Positions 17,563 through 27,041 are shown, counted from the stretch's first letter. The stretch is DNA of 64,000 nt from a bacterium (GCA_016124195.1 WGOE01000011.1:42336-106335); one strand, 5' to 3'. The notes: generated from the letters alone by a model not told the origin. Made by a program: numbers and translations.

Positions 17563-18207
17563 ATGAACATTCGCCACCATTTGAACGATGCTTTGTTGAT
17601 GAGCTATGCGGCGGGAAGCCTGCCGGAAGCCTTTGGTCTGGTCGTGGCCGCCCATGTGTCCCTGTGCGACGATTGCCGGGCCCGGCTCGAGTCCTTCGAG
17701 GCGCTTGGCGGCGCCCTCGTCGAGGCCGAGCCCGGCGCCGAGATGGGCGAGGCGGCCCTGGCGCAGGTGATGGCGCGGCTGGATGGCACGGGTGAGTCCC
17801 AGCCCGCGCGGGCACCTCGGAAGGCCGGGATCCTGCCGGCGCCGGTGGCGACCTATGTGGGCGGCGATCTGGACAGCGTGAAGTGGAAACCCATCGGCAT
17901 GGGGGTGCGTCAGGCGATCCTGCCGACCTCGCGCCGGGCCACGGCACGTTTGTTGTATATTCCGGCCGGTCAGGCTGTGCCCGACCACGGGCACCGGGGC
18001 ACCGAGCTGACGCTGGTACTGCACGGCGCCTTCCGCGATGCGACCGACCGGTTCGGGCCGGGCGATCTGGAGATTGCGGACGAAGACCTGCAGCACACGC
18101 CGGTGGCCGAGGATGGCGCGGATTGCATCTGCCTCGCCGCCACCGATGCGCCACTGCGCTTTGCCGGTCTGGTGCCGCGCCTGTTGCAGCCCCTGTTCCG
18201 CATCTGA
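17563..18207 (+). CDS. chrR: Zinc-binding anti-sigma factor ChrR
   Basis: 214-aa cytosolic anti-sigma protein. N-terminal ZAS domain with the zinc motif: MNIRHHLND, then HVSLCDDCRA (His-x3-Cys-x2-Cys, with the earlier His). C-terminal cupin domain: RLLYIPAGQAVPDHGHRGTELTLVLHGAF, EIADEDLQHTP and CICLAATDAP, with the second metal-site His/Glu residues. Closely similar to R. sphaeroides ChrR, whose first residues (MTIRHH) set my start choice; ATG at 17557 or TTG at 17548 (overlapping the rpoE stop) are alternatives. Role: binds RpoE until singlet oxygen triggers its proteolysis; the cupin domain is required for that response. Confidence 0.93.
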   Translation: MNIRHHLNDALLMSYAAGSLPEAFGLVVAAHVSLCDDCRARLESFEALGGALVEAEPGAEMGEAALAQVMARLDGTGESQPARAPRKAGILPAPVATYVGGDLDSVKWKPIGMGVRQAILPTSRRATARLLYIPAGQAVPDHGHRGTELTLVLHGAFRDATDRFGPGDLEIADEDLQHTPVAEDGADCICLAATDAPLRFAGLVPRLLQPLFRI

Positions 18208-18231
18208 CAGGCTGCGCCGGCCGACGCCGCG

Positions 18232-18252
18232 GTGGGGGTTTCACACCCCCAC
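18232..18252. repeat. Third copy of the palindromic intergenic repeat
   Basis: GTGGGGGT / ACCCCCAC with loop TTCAC, between the convergent chrR and CDF genes. Compared with the copies at 11.7 kb the second base pair is changed on both sides (C-G to T-A), preserving pairing. Confidence 0.7.
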
Positions 18253-18292
18253 ACCCCCGTGGAGTAGTGTCACAAAGAGCAAGGGAAAGCGG

Positions 18293-19180
18293 TCACAGGA
18301 CCACGATGCCGGTGTGTTTGGCCTTGAACTCCGGCTCGACATGGATCGTGACGATGCAGCCCTCGACCAGCGCCTTGAGGCCAGCCTCGACCCGGTCGCA
18401 GAGATCATGCGCCTCTGACACGGTCAGGCTGCCCGGCACGACCAGGTGAAACTCGATGAAGGTGGCAGCACCGGCAGCGCGGGTGCGCAGGTCATGCGCC
18501 TCGACCGCGCCGATGGCTTCGACGGCGATCACGCGCCGCACCTCGGCCAGGACCTCGTCCGAGAGGGATTCGTCAAGCAATCCCGACAGGCTTTGCTGCA
18601 TCACGCGCCAGCCTGACCACAGGATGTTGATCGCAACGAGCCCCGCCATCGCCGGGTCGAGCCAGACCCAGCCGGTCTCGATCGCCATCAGCACGCCGAA
18701 GGTGACCACGACGGAAGAGACCACATCCAGAAAAAGATGGCGTCCGTCGGCGACCAGCGCGGGCGAGCGGAAGGCGCGGCCTTGATGGATCAGCACCCAG
18801 GCCCAAACCGCGTTCAGTACCGAGGCCGCACCATTCACCATCAGACCGCGCAGCGGCGCCTCGAGCGCATGGGGCGTCATGATCCCGTCCCAGGTCTGCT
18901 TGAGGATCACCAGCGCCGCCACGATGATCATGACCCCTTCCAGGATCGCCGAAAAAAGCTCTGCCTTGTGATGGCCATAGGGGTGGTTTGCATCAGCCGG
19001 CAGCGCCGCCACCCGGATCGCCGCGAGCGCCGCGATCGCTGTCACCACATTGACCGTGCTTTCCAGCGCATCCGACAACAGCGCCACCGATCCGGTCATC
19101 AGCCAGGCCAGCAGCTTGAGGCCAAGGACGACCAGTCCAAGCACGATGCTGCCAATTCCCAGTTTGACGACATTGCGCAT
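18293..19180 (-). CDS. Cation diffusion facilitator (CDF) efflux transporter
   Basis: 295-aa inner-membrane proton/divalent-metal antiporter. About six membrane segments, with the CDF metal-site motifs: SDALESTVN (Asp in TM2), [11 protein letters not shown] in the loop and [13 protein letters not shown] (His-x3-Asp in TM5). The C-terminal cytosolic domain (after about 205) is the ferredoxin-like dimer domain ([13 protein letters not shown] ... [10 protein letters not shown]). HxxxD in TM5 rather than DxxxD points toward Zn/Co/Cd-type substrates, an inference. Start at 19180 has GGAGG 8 nt upstream. Convergent with chrR; divergent from infA by 221 nt. No metal regulator is adjacent. Confidence 0.88.
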   Translation of the reverse strand: MRNVVKLGIGSIVLGLVVLGLKLLAWLMTGSVALLSDALESTVNVVTAIAALAAIRVAALPADANHPYGHHKAELFSAILEGVMIIVAALVILKQTWDGIMTPHALEAPLRGLMVNGAASVLNAVWAWVLIHQGRAFRSPALVADGRHLFLDVVSSVVVTFGVLMAIETGWVWLDPAMAGLVAINILWSGWRVMQQSLSGLLDESLSDEVLAEVRRVIAVEAIGAVEAHDLRTRAAGAATFIEFHLVVPGSLTVSEAHDLCDRVEAGLKALVEGCIVTIHVEPEFKAKHTGIVVL

Positions 19181-19401
19181 CGACCCGCCTCCATGCTGCA
19201 CTTGCGGCATGGCCGCCGTTGCCCGTAACAAAGGCTTGGCCTGCAATCAAGCGGTGCCTTGGCCCGGCTTGCAAGCCTTTCGCCGCGCACTGGCGCGGGC
19301 TGCGACCACTTTTCCCCTTGAAACAGGGCAAAAACAAGCGCATATCGCCCGGCACGCCTGCAGCCTTACCGGACGCGGGCCTAATCCTATTTGGAGAGAC
19401 C

Positions 19402-19620
19402 ATGGCCAAGGAAGAACTTCTCGAATTCCCCGGTGTCGTGAAAGAACTCCTGCCCAATGCGACATTCAAGGTTGAACTCGACAATGGCCATGAATTGATT
19501 GCGGTGATGGCAGGCAAGATGCGCAAGAATCGCATCCGCGTTCTGGCGGGCGACAAGGTGCAGGTGGAAATGACGCCGTACGACCTGTCGAAGGGTCGCA
19601 TCAACTATCGGTTCAAGTGA
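19402..19620 (+). CDS. infA: Translation initiation factor IF-1
   Basis: 72-aa OB-fold factor occupying the A site of the 30S subunit during initiation. Whole sequence is typical: [40 protein letters not shown], and [12 protein letters not shown] at the end. TTGGAGAG precedes the ATG. The stop overlaps the GTG start of maf by 4 nt, the first of three successive overlaps in the infA-maf-RNase E/G-yacG string. Confidence 0.98.
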   Translation: MAKEELLEFPGVVKELLPNATFKVELDNGHELIAVMAGKMRKNRIRVLAGDKVQVEMTPYDLSKGRINYRFK

Positions 19621-20192
19621 GATTAATTCTCGGATCGGCAAGCCCGCGCCGGAAAGAGCTTCTGGCGCAGCTTGGGATCGTGCCTGACGCGATCATCCCC
19701 CCCGACATCGACGAAGACCCGCGTCCGCGCGAATTGCCCCTGCCCTATTGCGCCCGGATCGCGCGGGACAAGGCCCTGGCGGTGCCGGCCGGGCCGGACG
19801 ATCTGGTGCTGTGCGCCGATACGACCGTGGCGATCGGTCGCCGCATCCTGGGCAAGCCCGCCGATGCCGGGCAGGCGGCGGAGTTTCTGACCGCTCTGGG
19901 CGGGCGGCGCCACCAGGTCATCACGGCCCTGGCCCTGCGGCGGGGCGACCGGTTGTGGGAGCGTGCGAGCACCTCTGCCGTCAAGATGAAGCGGCTCTCC
20001 GATGTCGAGTTGAACGCCTATCTGGCCAGCGGCGAATGGCAGGGCAAGGCGGGCGCTTATGGAATCCAGGGGGCGGCCGGTGCCTTCGTCCCGTGGATTT
20101 CAGGCAGTTTCACCGGCATCGTCGGGCTGCCCCTGGCCGAAACCGCAGCACTGCTGCAAGCCGCCGGTTATCCGGTGTGGAGAACATCATGA
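19617..20192 (+). CDS. maf: Maf-family nucleoside triphosphate pyrophosphatase
   Basis: 191-aa house-cleaning pyrophosphatase that hydrolyses (modified) dNTPs/NTPs. N-terminal [19 protein letters not shown] is the family signature, followed by [20 protein letters not shown] with the catalytic Asp, and [21 protein letters not shown] near the end. Begins with GTG inside the infA stop (GTGA) and ends with an ATGA overlap into the ribonuclease gene, so it is translationally coupled on both sides. Whether it is the dTTP/UTP (YhdE) or m7GTP (YceF) type is not decided here. Confidence 0.94.
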   Translation: MRLILGSASPRRKELLAQLGIVPDAIIPPDIDEDPRPRELPLPYCARIARDKALAVPAGPDDLVLCADTTVAIGRRILGKPADAGQAAEFLTALGGRRHQVITALALRRGDRLWERASTSAVKMKRLSDVELNAYLASGEWQGKAGAYGIQGAAGAFVPWISGSFTGIVGLPLAETAALLQAAGYPVWRTS

Positions 20193-21223
20193 AGGGCCGC
20201 ATCATCGTTCTGGACGAGATCGGAGGGCGCAAGGCCGCCGCCCTGATCGTGGATGGCGCGCTGCAGGACCTGCTGATCGACCCCGAGGATGACACGCCCC
20301 TGACCGGCGCCATTTATCGCGCCGTGGCCGACCGTCCGATGAAGGGCATGGGCGGCATGTTCGTCAAGCTGCCGGGCGGCACCTCTGGCTTTCTGCGGCA
20401 GACCGATGGGCTGGCGCCGGGTCAGCGCCTTCTGGTTCAGGTCACGGGGCCGGCCGAGCCGGGCAAGGCGCTGCCGGTCACCGCGCGGCTGTTGTTCAAG
20501 GGGCGGCTTGCGATCGTCACGCCGGGCGCGCCGGGGCTGAACATCTCGCGCCGGATCAAGGACGAAAACCTGCGCGACCACCTGCAGACCCTGGCCGATG
20601 CCGGCATGGCCGGGTCCGACCCTGAGATCGGGCTGATCCTGCGTTCGGCCGCCGAAGCGGCGGAGGACGAAGATATTTCCGCCGAAATCGCCGAACTGCG
20701 CGCCCTCAGCGCCGCCGTGATGGCCGATCTGGACGGCGGGCCGGAACTGTTGCTGGAAGGGGCCAGCGCCCAGGACACCGCCTGGCGCGACTGGAGCGAG
20801 CCTGCCCCGGACGAGGTGATCGAAGGCGGCTTTGCCGATCACGGCGTGCTGGACCTGATCGAGGCCTTGCGCGGGCCACGGGTTGATCTGGGCAACGGCC
20901 ACATGATGATCGAGCCGACACGCGCCCTGGTGGCGGTGGACGTGAACACCGGGGCCGACACCTCGCCCGCGGCCAGCCTCAAGGTCAATATCGCGGCCGC
21001 CCGCGACCTGCCGCGCCAGTTGCGGCTGCGTGGGCTGGGCGGGCAAGTCGTGGTGGACTTCGCGCCGATGCCCAAGAAGGACCGCGCCGTTCTGGATCAG
21101 GTGCTCAAGGCCGCCTTCAAGGCCGAGGGCGGCGAGGCCAATCTGGCCGGCTGGACCGTGCTGGGCCTGTACGAGATGACCCGCAAGCGTGACCGCCTGC
21201 CGCTGTCCGGGCTTTTGCCATGA
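20189..21223 (+). CDS. Short RNase E/G family ribonuclease
   Basis: 344-aa protein of the RNase E/G family, shorter than E. coli RNase G (about 489) or RNase E. Conserved catalytic-core pieces: [16 protein letters not shown] (5'-sensor region), [20 protein letters not shown] with the first metal-binding Asp, and [11 protein letters not shown] with the second. It ends before the Zn-link cysteines and small domain, so it should not form the classical RNase E tetramer. Its N-terminal S1 part is abbreviated. Overlaps maf upstream and yacG downstream (ATGA both times). Catalytic residues seem present; activity is inferred. Confidence 0.85.
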   Translation: MKGRIIVLDEIGGRKAAALIVDGALQDLLIDPEDDTPLTGAIYRAVADRPMKGMGGMFVKLPGGTSGFLRQTDGLAPGQRLLVQVTGPAEPGKALPVTARLLFKGRLAIVTPGAPGLNISRRIKDENLRDHLQTLADAGMAGSDPEIGLILRSAAEAAEDEDISAEIAELRALSAAVMADLDGGPELLLEGASAQDTAWRDWSEPAPDEVIEGGFADHGVLDLIEALRGPRVDLGNGHMMIEPTRALVAVDVNTGADTSPAASLKVNIAAARDLPRQLRLRGLGGQVVVDFAPMPKKDRAVLDQVLKAAFKAEGGEANLAGWTVLGLYEMTRKRDRLPLSGLLP

Positions 21224-21399
21224 CCTGTCCGACCTGCGGCAAACCGGCAGAGCAGCGTTACCGCCCCTTCTGTTCGCGGCGCTGTTCCGATGTCGATCTG
21301 ACGCGCTGGCTGACCGGTGCCTATGTCCTGCCCGGGCCAGAGGTCGAGGATGACTCGGTGAACCTCGACCGGCCCGACACGGACGGTCGGCCCTCGTAA
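21220..21399 (+). CDS. yacG: DNA gyrase inhibitor YacG (zinc protein)
   Basis: 59-aa zinc-finger protein with four cysteines in the YacG order: CPTCGKP (Cys-x2-Cys) and YRPFCSRRCSDVDL (Cys-x3-Cys), then RWLTGAYVLPG. In E. coli the protein binds GyrB and inhibits gyrase. The ATG overlaps the preceding ribonuclease stop by 4 nt. Too short for most gene-length cut-offs, but the motif is complete. Terminal gene of the infA string. Confidence 0.93.
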   Translation: MTCPTCGKPAEQRYRPFCSRRCSDVDLTRWLTGAYVLPGPEVEDDSVNLDRPDTDGRPS

Positions 21400-21562
21400 G
21401 GCCATAAAGCGGCCGCTTGACGCGCGCGATCCCGCGGGCAAGGCCGGGTCCGGTTTCGCAAGGTCCCGACAGGGGCGCAAGACATGGACCCTGATCGCGC
21501 ACTGGGTACAGGTGCGCAGGCCGGCGGGGTGGGCGGTCAGACACCAGATGGCCGGGCCGGCG

Positions 21563-22330
21563 TCAGGCTCTCTCGCCCCGGCCAAGCCATGTCACGATAT
21601 TCGTCATCAGCCGGCCATAGTGCCGCCAGCCCAGAAACGCGGTCGAAAGCCAATGCGGGCCGATGTCGGTCGACCAGATCACAGTGCGGCCTTGGCCGAA
21701 CTTGCGCAAGGCCAGCAGCGGCCAATCGGTCCCGCGATAGGGGCAGGTGGCCAGCAGGGTCGATTCCGCATCGCCGCGAAAGCGCAGCTTGTTCAGGCCC
21801 AGGATCGGCGGGAAGGCCTCGTCGATGCCCGACAGGATCGGATGCGACGCATCGAGGACCGAGGCCTGCAAGCCCTCAGGAACCTCGAGCCCGTCGGCAT
21901 GGGGCAGGCAAAGCACCGGCAAAGTGTCCTCGACCGCGGTATCGGCAAAGCGCGCGGTGCCGAACATGCCCTGAAAGCCCATGTAGCCCCCCGCCAGCAT
22001 CAGCCCGCCGCCTGCCTCGACATAGGACCGCAGCAGGTTCAACCGGTTGGGACCGGCCTTGCCCGCCCGGGCCTCTGGCGTGACGAGAAGGGTCAGCGCG
22101 CTGATGTCGGACAGGATCACGGCATCGAAACCCTGCAAGCCGCCAAGGCTGACCGGGAAATCGGCGCCACAATGTTCGCCGCCGATCTGGGTGACCGCAA
22201 TGCCGGCCGCGGCGAGGGCCGCATTGAAGACCAGCGCGCCATTGGTCCATTGGGTGCTGGTCAGCGTGTCACCGCCAACCGCGACCGAGGTGGTGGCAAG
22301 AAACGTCTCGCCCGCAAGAAGCACGTTCAT
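21563..22330 (-). CDS. ThuA/glutamine-amidotransferase-fold protein linked to a sugar importer
   Basis: 255-aa cytosolic protein with a class-I GATase-like (flavodoxin-type) fold: MNVLLAGETFLATTS, FDAVILSDISALTLLV, YVEAGGGLMLAGGYMGFQGM and GQGRTVIWSTDIGPHW. No nucleophile Cys in the canonical GxCxG position is visible, so it is unlikely to be a real amidotransferase. Related proteins are repeatedly found with sugar ABC transporters and are thought to act on sugars. Last gene on the minus strand after the binding-protein gene, 71 nt away, with a 6-bp stem (22368-22386) between. Function unknown. Confidence 0.75.
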   Translation of the reverse strand: MNVLLAGETFLATTSVAVGGDTLTSTQWTNGALVFNAALAAAGIAVTQIGGEHCGADFPVSLGGLQGFDAVILSDISALTLLVTPEARAGKAGPNRLNLLRSYVEAGGGLMLAGGYMGFQGMFGTARFADTAVEDTLPVLCLPHADGLEVPEGLQASVLDASHPILSGIDEAFPPILGLNKLRFRGDAESTLLATCPYRGTDWPLLALRKFGQGRTVIWSTDIGPHWLSTAFLGWRHYGRLMTNIVTWLGRGERA

Positions 22331-22401
22331 CCGGCTCTGCCCCTTTCATGAAAAGGCCGCGCGACAAGGCCGGACCACTGCCGGCCCTGTCAGGTTTCCG
22401 G

Positions 22402-23403
22402 TCAGAATTTGAAGTCCTTCAGGTTGGCCGGGGTGACGATCTGGGCCGGCCCCAGGACCAGTTCGCCATTCTTGCCGATGGTATATTCGCCCAGACGTCC
22501 GGCGGTGAACTTGTCGCCCTCCTTGCCGGTGATCTTGCACATCGCCAGCGCCTGGGCGGTCTGATAGGTCAGATAGCCAAGGTCCGAGACATTCCACCAG
22601 ATGTCCTGCGCCGATCCGTCGGTGATGTATTTGGCGATCAGCGTGGCCGGGGCGAGGCCGGTCAGCTTGACCTTGCCCATCATCCCGGCCTCTTCCAGCG
22701 CCCGCGCGGCAGCGGGCAGGCCGATGCCGGCGGGCACGATGATGGCCTTCAGGTTCGGGAAAGCCTGCACCAGCGCCAGCGCCTGCTGCTGGTTGACCTG
22801 CTCGCTTTCCTCGCCATAGGCGACCTGCACCAGCTTCATCTTCGCGAATTTGGCATCCGAAGCCATCTTGGCCTTCATGAAGTCGATCCAGGCATTCTGG
22901 TTGGTCGCAGTGGGCGTCGAGGACAGTATGGCGAATTCGCCCTCGCCACCCATCAGATCATGCGCGCTTTGCAGCATCATCTCGGCCAGACTGTCGCCCT
23001 TGACCTGATTGACGAAGACCGAGCGCGCATCGGGGGCGACGTCCGAATCGTAAGAGATGACCCGCACCCCCTGCTGGGCGGCCCGCTTCAGCGCGGGGGC
23101 CACCGCATTGGCATCATTGGCCGAAATCGCGATCACGCCGACCTGCTGCGAGACCAGGCTGTTGATGAACTCGATCTGCGCCTCGGCGGTGGCCTGCGAG
23201 GGGGCCACCTGAATGACCTCGCCGCCGATTTCCTTGGCCGCCTCTTCGGCGCCCTGTTGGGCCACCTTGAAATAGGGGTCGGTATCGAGTTTGGGCAGGA
23301 AGCCGACCTTGACCGGAGACTTGGCACAGTCCTGCGCGAATGCCAGTGGTGCCGCGGCGATCAGGACGACCGAGGCAAGAAGCACGCTCTTGAGTGATTT
23401 CAT
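22402..23403 (-). CDS. Sugar ABC transporter periplasmic binding protein (RhaS/LsrB-like)
   Basis: 333-aa secreted receptor: signal peptide MKSLKSVLLASVVLIAAAPL AFA, then VKVGFLPKLDTDPYFKVAQQG, NDANAVAPALKRAAQQGVRVISYDSD and ILSSTPTATNQNAWIDFM. These blocks are close to the AI-2 receptor LsrB and the rhamnose receptor RhaS (pentose/hexose type I fold). It follows a permease and a fused ATPase/permease gene on the same strand and is last in the transport set, unlike most such operons where the receptor is first. Ligand is inferred only to be a sugar or furanosyl compound. Confidence 0.87.
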   Translation of the reverse strand: MKSLKSVLLASVVLIAAAPLAFAQDCAKSPVKVGFLPKLDTDPYFKVAQQGAEEAAKEIGGEVIQVAPSQATAEAQIEFINSLVSQQVGVIAISANDANAVAPALKRAAQQGVRVISYDSDVAPDARSVFVNQVKGDSLAEMMLQSAHDLMGGEGEFAILSSTPTATNQNAWIDFMKAKMASDAKFAKMKLVQVAYGEESEQVNQQQALALVQAFPNLKAIIVPAGIGLPAAARALEEAGMMGKVKLTGLAPATLIAKYITDGSAQDIWWNVSDLGYLTYQTAQALAMCKITGKEGDKFTAGRLGEYTIGKNGELVLGPAQIVTPANLKDFKF

Positions 23404-23447
23404 CGTTTCCTCCGCTGGTATTCGGGTGTGAAATCGGGGTCCCGAAC

Positions 23448-24434
23448 TTACCCCTTCGTTCCGCGCACGGGGCGCGATCGCGTCAGGAGCTCTTGCGCCG
23501 AGCGCCAGTTGTTTCCCACCATCAGCGCGCCGATCAGCAACAGGCCGATGATCATGCCCTGCGCGTCTCCGCCGATCTGGTTGAGCGCCAGCACGTTGCG
23601 GATGATGGCGATCAGCACCAGGGCCAGAAGCACTCCTGTCAGGCGCCCCCTGCCGCCAAAGACCGAGACCCCGCCCAAGAGCACGATGGTGATGACATCC
23701 AGTTCCATCCCCAAGGCGTTGTTGGCCCGGGCGTTGGACAGCCGCGCGGTATAGACGATCCCGGCCACCGCCGCGACCACGCCCGACAGGACGAACAGCC
23801 GGAACACCATGCGCCGCGTGTCGATGCCGGAATAGCGCGCGACCTCGGGATTGCCGCCGATGGCATAGATGCGCTTGCCCGTGGCCGTGTTCTGCAAGAC
23901 CACGGCGAAGATCGGCGCGAGCAGCACAAAAGGCACGATGGTCCAGGGGATCTGCGTGCCCGGCAGGTTGTCGATGCCGAAATCGACCACAGCGGGCGGC
24001 AGGATATTGACCGATCCGCTGCCCAACAGGATGTAGCCGATGCCACGATAAAGCGCCATCGTGCCCAAGGTCACCACCAGGGATTGCAGGCCGAACCGCG
24101 TGACCAGAAGGCCGTTGAAGGCGCCAAGCGCGGCCCCGGCCAGCAGGGTCAGCGGCAGCGCGGCCAGGGTGGGCATACCGGCTTGCACCAGCAGACCAAA
24201 GGTCACCGAGGTCAGCGCCAGCATCGAGGCGACCGACAGATCAATCTCTCGGGTGATGATCAGCAGGGCCATGGGCAGGATCAGCAGCGCCTTTTCCGAG
24301 GCGCTGGCCGCCAGTTGCGACAGATTGAAGGCAGACAGGAAATGCGGCACGAAAACCGCCGCATAGATCAGCACGGCAAGGCAAGCCGTGGCCAGAAGCA
24401 TGTCCCAGAAGTCGAGCTTGCGCAGAAGTGTCAT
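23448..24434 (-). CDS. Sugar ABC transporter permease
   Basis: 328-aa polytopic protein with 8-10 membrane segments, of the ribose/LsrC-D class. The signature EIDLSVASMLALTSVTFG and the cytoplasmic coupling loop GNPEVARYSGIDTRRM are present, plus LGMELDVITIVLLGGVSVFGGRG near the end. Start ATG at 24434 overlaps the stop of the upstream fused gene by 4 nt (ATGA). Together with the permease half of that fusion it would form the heterodimeric pore for the RhaS/LsrB-like receptor. Confidence 0.88.
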   Translation of the reverse strand: MTLLRKLDFWDMLLATACLAVLIYAAVFVPHFLSAFNLSQLAASASEKALLILPMALLIITREIDLSVASMLALTSVTFGLLVQAGMPTLAALPLTLLAGAALGAFNGLLVTRFGLQSLVVTLGTMALYRGIGYILLGSGSVNILPPAVVDFGIDNLPGTQIPWTIVPFVLLAPIFAVVLQNTATGKRIYAIGGNPEVARYSGIDTRRMVFRLFVLSGVVAAVAGIVYTARLSNARANNALGMELDVITIVLLGGVSVFGGRGRLTGVLLALVLIAIIRNVLALNQIGGDAQGMIIGLLLIGALMVGNNWRSAQELLTRSRPVRGTKG

Positions 24435-26980
24435 GCGATCTTCCTTTCCCGCGCGCGCTGCGACCGACGCACGATCAAGGCGTCGAGGCCGACCGTGACC
24501 AGGATGACCAGACCGTAGACGCCCTGCAGCCACAGCGGATCGACCCGCACCAGCGTCAGCCCGTTCTTGATGACCAAGAGTGTCAGGGCGCCCATCACGA
24601 TGCCCAGCAGCGTGCCCGCCCCGCCCCGGATCGCGACGCCGCCCACCACAGCCGAGGCAATAACGGTCAGTTCGAACCCCAAGGCCACGCGGGCGTCGAT
24701 CGTGGCATAGCGCGAGGCCCAAAGCGCGCCGCACAGACCCCCCAAGAGGCCTGCGATGGCGAAGGCCGTGGCGATGTGGCGGTCGGCGGGAATGCCGATC
24801 AGCCGCGCGCCCTCGGGGTTCGACCCGGTGGCAAACAACTCGCGGCCCAGGGCCGTGCGATACAAAAGCACATAGCCCACCGCCAGGATCAGGGCCGCGA
24901 TGACCACGATGAAGGGTATGCCGGCCAGTTTGACGCTGGTCATCGCCAGCCAGCGGTCGGTGACCTCATCGGCGCTGACCTGATTGCCCGCCGCCCAGAG
25001 CGAGTTGAACCCACGCAGGATCGACATCGACGCCAGCGTGACCACGATGGCCGGGATCTTGCCCCGCGTGACGACGACGCCATTCAACAGCCCCGCCACC
25101 AGACCGACGCCGCAGGCCGTGGCAAGGCCGATGGCGATATCGAGCCCGGGAAAGGCCTGCACCATGCTGGCCGCCATATAGGCCGAAAGGCCGATCACCG
25201 CGCCGACCGACAAATCGATGTTGCGGGTGATCAGCACCAGCATCTGCGCCAGGGCCGCCACGACGACCAACGCGGCATCCATCGAAACCGCCGTCAGATT
25301 GGCCGGACTGATCATGCGCGGATTGACCACGGTGACCGGGATGGCAATGGCCAGCATGGCGGCCAGAAGCCCGAACTCGCGCCTCTTGAGGAAATCGAGC
25401 GCGCCACCGGGCCGGGCGGCCTGCACCAGTTCGGTGGCATGCTCTTCCTCCGCCGGGCTGCGGGTCGCGGCCTCCAGCACGGCTTCCTGCGTGGCCTCGC
25501 CCGCCGCGAATTCGGCGGTCTTGCGCCCCTCGCGCAGCACGAGGATGCGGTCGCACATCCCGATCAGTTCCGGCATTTCCGACGAGATCAGCAGGATCGC
25601 GGTGCCCTGACGGGCCAGGTCGGCGATCATGGCATGCACCTCGGCCTTGGTGCCCACGTCGATGCCCTGCGTCGGCTCGTCCAGAATGACGATCCGCGGT
25701 TCCGACCGCAGCCACTTGGCCAGCACGACCTTTTGCTGATTGCCGCCCGACAGTTCCTTGACCGGCTGATCGTAGCCGGCAAACCGCAGCTTCATCCGGC
25801 CAAGCCATCCCGCGACCAGCCCCTCTGCCCGGCTGGCGCTGTAAAGCCCGCCAGAGGTCGCCTCGGACAGGCTGGGCAGCACGGCATTGTCGAGGATGGG
25901 GAAATCCATGACGAGGCTCTGGCCCATCCGGTCTTCCGAGACATAGGCGATGCCCCTGTCCATCGCCGCCCGGGCCGAGCCGAAACGGACGGGCTGACCA
26001 TCCAGCAGGATCTGCCCCGCGTCTGGCTGGTCGATGCCAAAGAGGGTGCGGGCGATCTCGGTCCTGCCGCTGCCGACCAGACCGCCCAGGCCCACAACCT
26101 CGCCCGCGTGCAGCTTCAGGTCGATCCCGGCGAAGGCCCCGGCGCGCGACAGCCCGCGCGTCTCCAGGACCAAAGGTCCGGTCTGGCCGGCCCGCGCCGG
26201 ATAAAGCGCCGTGACCTCGCGCCCCACCATAAGCGCAATCGCCGCCGCACGGTCGAGGTCGGCCTTGGCATGTACGCCGACCATCTGGCCGTCACGCAAC
26301 ACGGCGATGCGGTCGGCGATGCGGAAAATCTCGTCCATCCGGTGCCCGACGAACATCATCGCGACATCATGGTCGCGCAGATCGTTGACGACAGTGAACA
26401 GCCGTTCGACCTCGCGCTGCGACAGGGCGGCGGTCGGCTCGTCCATGATCAGCACCCGCGCATCGAGCGAAAGGGCGCGCGCGATCTCGACCAGTTGCTG
26501 TTCGGAGATTCGCAAGCGCCCCAGCGTCACCTCGGCGCGCACATCAAGCCCGACCTTGGCCAGAACCCTGCGCGCCCCGGTCAGCATCGCCTGCGTGTCG
26601 ATCCCGCCGAAACGGTCGCGCGGCATGTGGCCGATGTAGATGTTTTCCGCGACCGAAAGATCGGGAAACAGGCCCGGATGCTGGTGCATGACCGCGATCC
26701 CGGCGGCCTGGGCATCATGCGGCGAACGGAAAGTGACAGGACGCCCATCGACCAGGACGCGGCCGCTGGTCGGGGCATGCACGCCGGCCAGCAGCTTGAC
26801 GCAGGTGCTTTTGCCCGCACCGTTTTCGCCCAGCAGCGCCAGAACCTCGCCCCGGCGCAACTCAAACGAGGCATCCTTCAGGGCGACGGTGCCGCCAAAC
26901 ACTTTGGAAACATCGGCCAGCGCCAGAGGGGCGGCGCGCACCGCGGTCTTGTAGCTGGATGGCGCAACACCCTCGGCCAT
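24431..26980 (-). CDS. Fused ABC transporter: tandem ATPase domains plus permease
   Basis: 849 aa. Residues about 15-500 are a double ABC ATPase of the sugar type: first Walker A ALLGENGAGKSTCVKL, signature LRISEQQLVEIARAL and Walker B VLIMDEPTAAL; second half with a degenerate GLGGLVGSGRTEIART, signature LSGGNQQKVVLAKWL and Walker B IVILDEPTQGID. From about 530 on, a permease follows: PVTVVNPRMISPANL, LITRNIDLSVGAVIGLSAYM, GSNPEGARLIGIPADR and AIRGGAGTLLGIVMGALTLL. The start at 26980 is chosen from similarity; a TTG 6 nt upstream fits GGAGGAG better. Fusion of nucleotide-binding and membrane parts is uncommon in this importer class. Divergent from a ROK regulator. Confidence 0.88.
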   Translation of the reverse strand: MAEGVAPSSYKTAVRAAPLALADVSKVFGGTVALKDASFELRRGEVLALLGENGAGKSTCVKLLAGVHAPTSGRVLVDGRPVTFRSPHDAQAAGIAVMHQHPGLFPDLSVAENIYIGHMPRDRFGGIDTQAMLTGARRVLAKVGLDVRAEVTLGRLRISEQQLVEIARALSLDARVLIMDEPTAALSQREVERLFTVVNDLRDHDVAMMFVGHRMDEIFRIADRIAVLRDGQMVGVHAKADLDRAAAIALMVGREVTALYPARAGQTGPLVLETRGLSRAGAFAGIDLKLHAGEVVGLGGLVGSGRTEIARTLFGIDQPDAGQILLDGQPVRFGSARAAMDRGIAYVSEDRMGQSLVMDFPILDNAVLPSLSEATSGGLYSASRAEGLVAGWLGRMKLRFAGYDQPVKELSGGNQQKVVLAKWLRSEPRIVILDEPTQGIDVGTKAEVHAMIADLARQGTAILLISSEMPELIGMCDRILVLREGRKTAEFAAGEATQEAVLEAATRSPAEEEHATELVQAARPGGALDFLKRREFGLLAAMLAIAIPVTVVNPRMISPANLTAVSMDAALVVVAALAQMLVLITRNIDLSVGAVIGLSAYMAASMVQAFPGLDIAIGLATACGVGLVAGLLNGVVVTRGKIPAIVVTLASMSILRGFNSLWAAGNQVSADEVTDRWLAMTSVKLAGIPFIVVIAALILAVGYVLLYRTALGRELFATGSNPEGARLIGIPADRHIATAFAIAGLLGGLCGALWASRYATIDARVALGFELTVIASAVVGGVAIRGGAGTLLGIVMGALTLLVIKNGLTLVRVDPLWLQGVYGLVILVTVGLDALIVRRSQRARERKIA

Positions 26981-27021
26981 GGGCAAGCCAACTCCTCCAC
27001 GATGCTTTTCTTTTTTCAATC

Positions 27022-27041
27022 TGCTATAATAAATAGTAGCA
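27022..27041. promoter_or_regulatory. Candidate operator/promoter between the fused ABC gene and the ROK regulator
   Basis: Unusually A/T-rich 50-nt patch in GC-rich DNA, containing the imperfect palindrome TGCTA-N10-TAGCA with TATAAT inside it. ROK repressors of the NagC/Mlc type bind A/T-rich palindromes of this size, and the site lies between the two divergent genes. No experimental consensus was available for comparison. Confidence 0.45.

Noticed and set aside
21400..21562. Possible tRNA or small RNA after yacG
   Set aside because: No cloverleaf could be drawn; only a 12-nt palindrome (AAGCGGCCGCTT) is present.
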